DNA of 6,847 nucleotides, from positions 1 to 6,847 of the forward strand of contig CALAJG010000118.1 in the NCBI GenBank assembly GCA_937923375.1, given 5' to 3'. The position numbers and the translations under genes are program-made. Shown one piece after another: positions 1 through 6,800 of this stretch. The notes under the pieces are model-generated. The model searched no databases, was not told the DNA's origin, and worked only from the letters and a program-made list of their open reading frames with translations. How positions within the stretch are numbered: position 1 is the first letter of the stretch; each line of letters opens with the position of its first letter. Source of the stretch: an uncultured Leucothrix sp. (GTDB lineage: Bacteria > Pseudomonadota > Gammaproteobacteria > Thiotrichales > Thiotrichaceae).

Positions 1-89
1 AAACTTAAAGCCAAATTTTGTCCTATAGTTAGTTTAGTAGATTGTTTTTCACACATATTGAAAAGCATTTTACCTACACAAAATTCTAT

Positions 90-92
90 GGA
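90..92 (+). promoter_or_regulatory. Weak Shine-Dalgarno that selects the start at 101
   Basis: The bases GGA, followed by TGA, sit 8 nt before the ATG at 101, a normal spacing. The alternative in-frame ATG at 92 overlaps this motif and has only AT-rich sequence without a purine run upstream. The protein from 101 begins MNKPS, a common form for an exported gammaproteobacterial protein. The match to the consensus is short, so this is suggestive only. Confidence 0.4.
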
Positions 93-100
93 TGAAAATT

Positions 101-814
101 ATGAACAAGCCAAGCACACTAATTTCACTGGTTCTTATCGGTGGACTGCTAATACCCATGACGAGCTCAGCGCACAGCTATCGTCAAACATCAGGCTATC
201 AAAGTCTAATTAATTGGGCGAACCAATTACGAGGCGTTAGTTTTAACGACCAACGTTACAGAGCCTATTGCAATCGATATGCCCAAATATCGGTGGCGCA
301 GGCTAATCAACGTATAAGCCAGCAATGTAAGAGCGCTATACCCACACCAAATAAGCAACTCAAAGACCGATGGAGTAAAAATACCTGGGGCCATAAAGGT
401 TGGTGCCTCAGCGTATCGGCCCATGCCAGCAAAGCGGAAAGCGCGCGTCGTGAAGGTGGACTGAGAAACTGCTTAAATCGGCATAGCCACCAGACCCCGA
501 AAGCATTGATTCGTAAGAATTGCTTAGCGAATGATAATATGCACAAAAAAGCTGCACGTGGTGATATTAAGTTCGTTCAGAAATGTTTGAATGCAGGGGT
601 CAATGCCAATATTCGTGAAGGCAATCAGTGGACACCATTGCACTCAGCATCACGTAATGGGCGCATCAAAATCGCTAAGCTGTTGATAAGTCGTGGAGCG
701 CAGGTCAATGCAAGAGAGATTACTGGTCGAACTCCAATGGATCAGGCCAAAGTGGGGCGCTACATAACACTTCAGAATTACTTGAAAAGTAGAGGCGGCA
801 TTTTAACACGATAA
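101..814 (+). CDS. Exported ankyrin-repeat protein with cysteine-containing N-terminal region
   Basis: Numbering here is from the ATG at 101 (237 residues). Residues 1-24 form a signal peptide: a Lys near the start, a hydrophobic core (LISLVLIGGLL) and a likely cleavage after SSA, just before HSY. The mature part has six cysteines (57, 76, 102, 124, 141, 162). Residues 57-102 show a spaced pattern, Cys, Ala/Gln-rich helix, Cys, Arg-Trp, His, Trp-Cys, that resembles short Cys/Trp/His motifs in other proteobacterial exported proteins. I cannot name a family for it. Residues about 145-234 are ankyrin repeats: a degenerate first one (KKAARGDIKFVQKCLNAGVN), a clear second one (TPLHSASRNG, then AKLLISRGAQVN) and a shortened third (GRTPMDQA). 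Ankyrin repeats bind proteins; the partner is unknown. The start at 101 is preferred over the in-frame ATG at 92 because GGA at 90-92 lies 8 nt upstream of it, whereas no ribosome-binding sequence precedes 92. The stop is TAA. The gene stands alone and converges on the large minus-strand gene. Confidence 0.85.
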   Translation: MNKPSTLISLVLIGGLLIPMTSSAHSYRQTSGYQSLINWANQLRGVSFNDQRYRAYCNRYAQISVAQANQRISQQCKSAIPTPNKQLKDRWSKNTWGHKGWCLSVSAHASKAESARREGGLRNCLNRHSHQTPKALIRKNCLANDNMHKKAARGDIKFVQKCLNAGVNANIREGNQWTPLHSASRNGRIKIAKLLISRGAQVNAREITGRTPMDQAKVGRYITLQNYLKSRGGILTR

Positions 815-833
815 GGATTGTAAGTTTTTGCCT

Positions 834-864
834 GTCGCTGTGTGGTAAAGTACCACACAGCGAC
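834..864. terminator. Perfect 14-bp stem-loop between convergent genes
   Basis: GTCGCTGTGTGGTA (834-847) is followed by the loop AAG and then its exact reverse complement (851-864). The stem starts 20 bp after the ankyrin gene's stop and lies 32 bp beyond the large gene's stop, so it can serve both transcripts. Neither side carries a long T run: the plus-strand side continues TTATCTATT and the minus-strand side continues AGGCAAAAAC. A further 7-bp pairing, TTTGCCT (827-833) with AGGCAAA (879-885), could extend the structure around a 14-nt one-sided bulge. A bidirectional terminator or 3'-end-protecting hairpin is the simplest reading. Confidence 0.7.
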
Positions 865-895
865 TTATCTATTAGAGTAGGCAAATAGTTACGGC

Positions 896-3800
896 TTATA
901 TAAACATTCCATTGGGACGTTTCTTACGATGGCGGTATAGTATTATGCTGATGAAAGCCAAGCCCAAACTGAAGCGCCAGTCTATAGAACCACCACCGCT
1001 GTCCCCATTTGATCCATTTTCCGTGTTCGAATTAGCAGCATCTCCGTTTCCAACCGCAGTACTATTTTCACGTTGGACGGATATTGATACCTTGGCCACT
1101 GAGCTATCAAACACTCCATCATTAACAATGTATTCAAAACTATCTTCACCCACAAAGTTGGCCTCAGCGGTGTATACCACTTCTTTACCAATGGCCGATA
1201 ACGTACCATGTGCCGGGCTCTTGATCATACGATAACTCAAGCTATCACTTTCAGCATCATTAGTATTTAGCCGAATAGGGGTAGCCATATTCATAACCGC
1301 ATTGACCGCTTGATTGGACGCCTGTGGCCGCGTGCTTACTCTGGCCAAGACGTTGTTTAGGTTATAACTAAAGAAGTTATTAGCCACACCGTTAAGATTA
1401 GCCTGATCAGGATAAAAGTCTGACTCTGTTCCACCAACAGCCAAATTATTGCCTTTGAATACTAACTTTATAGATTCTGGGTGCGCCATAGCCGCCAGTG
1501 GGATCGCCAGTTCTGCAATATCATTGCTGTATGCAACCTCGGCAATTGTAACAGTTTGCCAATCCCAACTATTGTTGGTGCCTGCATACTTGTTTAAGCT
1601 GGTTGCTTCAATCATGTAATCAGCTCCGATTTCACCTATCTTGAAACCTGTTGTTACATCGTTATCTGTGTCCAGATAAGTCTGCCATCCCCAGGGAATG
1701 TAAGTACCACTTGGCGTGTTGGCATTAATCAGACCACGGTTTCGGTATAGTAAATAGAGTGTATCTGCACTATGTGCCAGTGTCGCATTTTGCCAATTAA
1801 TGGTATCGCTTATTGCGGTCATATCATCCGGGTCGTCATTAAACGCAGTGAGACCGTTCCAGTCTTCGGCAGAGCCATCGATACTCAAACCAGGTATATT
1901 ATTGGTAATCGCTGCAGAGTTCGTTTCGGTAACATTAATGCTAACCGTTGCTGGGACACTGTCCAGAGAACCGTTATTGACAATGAATGTAAAATAATCG
2001 TTCCCGATATAGCCATTGTCCGGTGTATAGATGAGATCAGGTGCGCTCCCAGTAAGCGTGCCGTGCTCTGGATTGATGTCAGTTCTAAAAGTCAAGTCGT
2101 TAACCGCTGCATCCGTTCCACTTAGGATCAAACTAACGGAAGAATTAGTATTTGTTGTTAAAGACTGTGAAGCGGCCATCGGTCGACCGTCTGAGTACCC
2201 GCCATTACGAAACTCATATTTAAAGAACTGTTCACTGCTGCTTCGATCATTTTGGTCGTCTGGGTAGTAATCAATTTGCGTTCCGCCAACGGCAATGCTG
2301 TTACCGCGAATAACCATGCGCAATGCCTGCGGATTCCCAACTAAGCTTCTTGGAAAGCGCAGCTCAGCAACATTGCCTGCATACTGTTGCTCGGCAACAC
2401 CAATGTTTTCCCAATTCCAATTGTTACCCAGACCCACATAGCGATGAATGGCTTGACCTTCAAGTATATAGTCCGCTCCTATGTTGCCGACTTTATAGCC
2501 GGTGCTGCTGTTTTTATCAGTATCTAAATAGACTTGCCATCCCCAGGGAAGGTAGTTACCTGCAGCCTCTGTGACATTGATCTGATTGTAGCTTTCGTAG
2601 AGTAAGTGGATGAATTGCGAATCATGCGCGATAGCAATTGAACGCCAGTCTATGGTTTCGTTAGCACCACTGATGTCATCTGGATCTGTATTAAATCGAG
2701 TCACATTACTCCAGTCGCTATCATTACCATCTAACGCTATCGGACTACTCAATTCATTGAAAACAGCGCCGCCCTGATCATTGGTAATGGTCAAGCTAAT
2801 GATGCCGGGGTTGCTGTCATTCACGCCATCTTTGGCAATAAAACTAAAGCGGTCAGTACCAATGAAACCAGGGTTAGGCTGATAGATTAGGTTGGGTGCA
2901 ACCCCGCTTATAGTGCCATTTTGTGGATTACCGATCACTTCATAAGTCAAAGGAGACCCTTCAGCATCTGTAGCGCTCAGAGTGACATTGACAGTCGAGT
3001 TTGCGCTAAGCAAGACGGTTTGATTGGCTGCCACCGGCGCAGTGTTTACCTGATCAGTTCCACCTGGCAATTGATACTCAATGTAGTTGTTGCCGTCGTT
3101 GGGATACAAATCTGTAACACTACCATTGTAGGCTTGATTTGCTCCTTTGAAAACAACGCGAATGGTGCTTGGATCACCCAGTAGGGTGCGATTCATACTT
3201 AGCTCAACCTCATTATCCTGAAAAGCTAGATTTGCATTACCCAGACTAGACCAGCTCCAATTAGACCCATCACCCGTGTAACGCTGTAGATGCTTGCCTT
3301 CGATAATATAGTCGGCACCGATTGAGCCCTGTAAGAAACCAGTCCCCGCATTCTGATCAGTATCAATCAAGATTTGCCATCCCCAAGGAATGTTGCTTCC
3401 TGAATTGGCTGAGGCATCAATGGGATTGTAGCTTTGATAGCCAATATAAAGCTGGCTACTGCTATGGGCAATTGCTGCTGCTTTCCAATCGATAGGATTA
3501 TTCGCACCAGAAGTGTCATCCGGATCAGTCGCAAAAAATTCATTGCCAGACCAATCGTCCAGGTTTCCGTCTACGGTTAGTTGGGTATCGCCGACCGGAT
3601 TACTATTGTCTGCCACATTAGCAATCGCCCCGTCTATCTGCTGTAGATAGGTTACCAACTGATTTTGCTGAGATGCACTTAAGACGATTCCATCATGCGC
3701 GTCAATCGCACTATATAAATCCTGAGCGGAACCATCATGTAGATAGGGTGCAGTTGACCAAACACCCCTTAATGTAGGCGTATCAATACCACTCAAACTA

Positions 3801-6800
3801 GCATTAAGTCGCTGTCCGCTGCTGCTTTTAATCGTACCTATATCATGTAAATTATCGGGTCCGCTATCGGTAAATTTTTCACCAGAGTGACACGTAGCAC
3901 AGCCCTGTTGTGAAAAGATTTCTCGTCCGGACATGGCGGCACTAGTCAGTGTACCGTCGGAGCCTTGGTAAGGACTGCGTTGAAAAGAATCCAAGGAGGC
4001 CACGTAGGCCGCTAGTGCATCAAGATCCGCACTCAAACCTTGTTTTTTGTCGCCCATTGTCTGACCACGCGTGCCCGCATGGAAATCGCTGTCAGACATT
4101 AAACCTAAGCCACCGGCAAGGTTACGAATCTGACCTTCAAAGTCCTGCACTTCATCGAAGTTTGCTGTCCAATGCAATAGGCCATGCTGCATTCCACCTC
4201 GCCCTTCAAGGCTAATCGTGTTTCGCAAACCTTCACCAAAGCCTGTCATATCCCATACCCGGCCATCGTCTGCACCATCGTTATGACATGATGCGCAGCT
4301 GATATATTGTTCTCGGGCTACTCGTGCATCTTGTGCATCATAAAATAGCTGCTTGCCTTTCAGCACGTTGGCAGGAAGCGCTTCATTAGCTACAGTTTTG
4401 TAAACAGCGAGCCGATCAAAATTGATACGAGTCTGTGTATTCAATTTTGTTAAGTCGTGGACACTTATGCTTCTGTCCATAAAGTTATGCGTGTAGAGCC
4501 TATTCCCGTCTCCAGAAATAGCGAGACCTTGAGGCGCTTTGCCCACCTGAATACGGGTAATCTCTTCTTTGTTTAAAGCATTTAATACTGCCACTTGGCG
4601 GCTTCCTTCCAAGGCTACATAAAGGTATATGCCATAACGCCCAAATACAGCTGAGCTAGCGATACCGCCATTATCATGATCAATTCTGGCAATAGTATCT
4701 TCAAGCCCTGACGTTAGATCAACACGTGACGAAATACTTCTAACGGAGCTGTCGTGTGTCAGCGGTTGGCCGTCACGTAACATGCCACGCTTGATATTGT
4801 CTTGTTTGGACGGTACCCAGCCGCTCAAACCATCCGGTGAAATAACCAGTGGCCCAAGATAGTTTGGTATACCGCGCCCGGAGTGTTCAGCATCTTGGCG
4901 CTCAGAATGTTCCAAAACGATGCGATTGTTAACAGACATCGTCGTAGTATTGACCGACACAACTTTGCCTCCGTATTTTATACCGTTCACGGTAGTTCGT
5001 ACGTTAGCAGTGGCTTCGCCAGGAATAGGTGGGGTCACAAATCGCGAAGCATAAAGCACTCTACCATCAGCATTAATGCTCAGGTGCCGTGGATTACTAC
5101 CTACCTCTATACTGCTGATTTGTGCGCCAGAAGTAGGGTGCAGCTTTATGACTTGGTTAGTGGCTTCCAGTGCGACATAGGCATAGCTTTCATCAGGGGA
5201 GAACACAATACCATAGGGCTGTGAGGCATGCGGCAAGCTGATTAACTGTGCGACTTTCATAGTTGTTGGATCAATCACACTAATCGAAGCAGAGGTCTTA
5301 TTGGTTACCCATACGCGTCCATCAGGGGCAATTGCCAGTGCACGGGGCGCCTCTTTGACAGCAACTTCTGCCAGCTTTGTATTGCTTACTGCATCGAAAA
5401 CAGACACAGAATTATTGTCTGGATTAACGTTCCAGATGCGATCATTTCCAGGGAGTTCTTGATAAACGATACTCATAGAAATGTTGGGGCGATTACTAGT
5501 CAATGGGTTATGGATTGGTTGAGTAAATTGATACTCAACAGAATCAGCGCCATTACCCGTTACCATGAGCGTAACGATAGGTGTACCTGCTTGCGAAAAC
5601 GGATGGCCAATCGACGGATTATTTGATGGAATAGTGGTTGCCGTGCCATCACCAAAATTCCATTGGTATTGAAGGTTGCTGCCGCCCGTTACATTCGCTG
5701 TATAGTTAACGACTGCTCCCGTTGGATAAGGGGAAGTAACAATCGGCTGAATCGATATGCTACCGACTATCTGCCAGCTGAACTCAATCTTTTTCGAACT
5801 TCCGTGAGTATCTTGAACCGTAACCTGAGTATCATATGTACCAGCAACGGTTGCAGTGCCTGTGATAATACCCGTAATGCTATTGATGTTCAGACCCGTT
5901 GGTAAGCCGGTGGCAGTATAGGTCAATGTGTCTTCAATATTTAGATCCGTTGCGCTTATTTGCAACGAAACAGCTTGGTTGATGCCATACGTTTGATTAC
6001 CCGGGTTACTAATAGTCGGGTCAACGTTGTAAAGTGGATTTTGACGGAGTAATGCTTGAGGTAGTGGCTGCTTTGTTAGACCTGCAGCTGAATAGTAAAC
6101 TGCGAGACTATCACCACCCGTTTTCTCAAAGTACGTCACAACCAAGGTATGCTCGCCGGCACTTAGGTTAATGTCGCCAGACTTTTCTATTACACCGTGT
6201 AAACCATCATTATTCACTACCAAATTGCCATCGATGAACAGCTGACTGCCATCATCCGATGCAGTATAAAAAGTATAGGTTCCGGCTGTTTCAATATCTA
6301 TTCGAGCAGAAAAGCGTAAGCCATAGTTGTCATCACGATTACGCACATTGGTGTTAATGCTATCCGTTGTTCCTGTTGCAACGGGTGTTAGTGATGCAAA
6401 GTCCGGAAGAGTGTTCCAGGTACCTTCATAGTATTCATAAGAAATGCCGGGTGCGCTTCCCTCCGGAAAAATATCCCAATTAAAGATTGCGGAAGCTGAG
6501 GACTCACCGTCACTGACGGTAATGGTCGGAGTGAAGCCACCTTTTTGTGTTGGAGTACCTGAAATTAATCCATTGTTACTGTTGATGCTTAAGCCCGAAG
6601 GGAGGCCTGTAGCTTGATAACTTAAGGTGTCGTTATCGCTGTCCGTTGCAATAACTGAATATATAACTGAATCGCCAATTATATTTATCTGATTACGCGG
6701 CTGAGTAATGATTGGTAAACCAGAGGAAGATACTTTGATTACTTTAGCAACTGACGGCACGCCGTTACTGTTGACTGCAAACAACATCCAATAGCCTGGC

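Noticed and set aside
1..91. Possible promoter for the ankyrin gene, such as TATAGT at 24-29 or TTGAAA at 58-63
   Set aside because: The leader is AT-rich, so partial matches are expected. The first lacks a -35 box inside the window and the second lacks a well-placed -10 box.
88..213. A 41-codon open frame starting at the ATG at 88 on the plus strand
   Set aside because: It overlaps the signal-peptide region of the ankyrin gene in another frame, has no ribosome-binding sequence and gives an unremarkable peptide.
912..1235. Plus-strand open frame of 107 codons opposite the end of the large gene
   Set aside because: It lies wholly over the coding frame for the last Ig domain and the sorting tail; its product has no recognisable features.
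1772..2125. Plus-strand open frame of 117 codons with several cysteines
   Set aside because: It is antisense to the third CBM9-like unit and the second Ig domain, which are clearly coding; no start signal or family pattern is present.
1073..3583. Mobile element or CRISPR-like array as the cause of the regular spacing
   Set aside because: The spacing is about 840-850 bp, stays in frame throughout and follows protein domain borders; there are no short direct repeats with spacers, inverted ends or transposase.
4283..4297. A third or further heme motif beyond CASCH and CATCH
   Set aside because: The visible protein has only four cysteines, so no other CXXCH can exist in the window.
4883..5224. 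Plus-strand open frame of 113 codons
   Set aside because: It is antisense to the beta-propeller blades and has no domain pattern; best explained as a by-product of codon composition.
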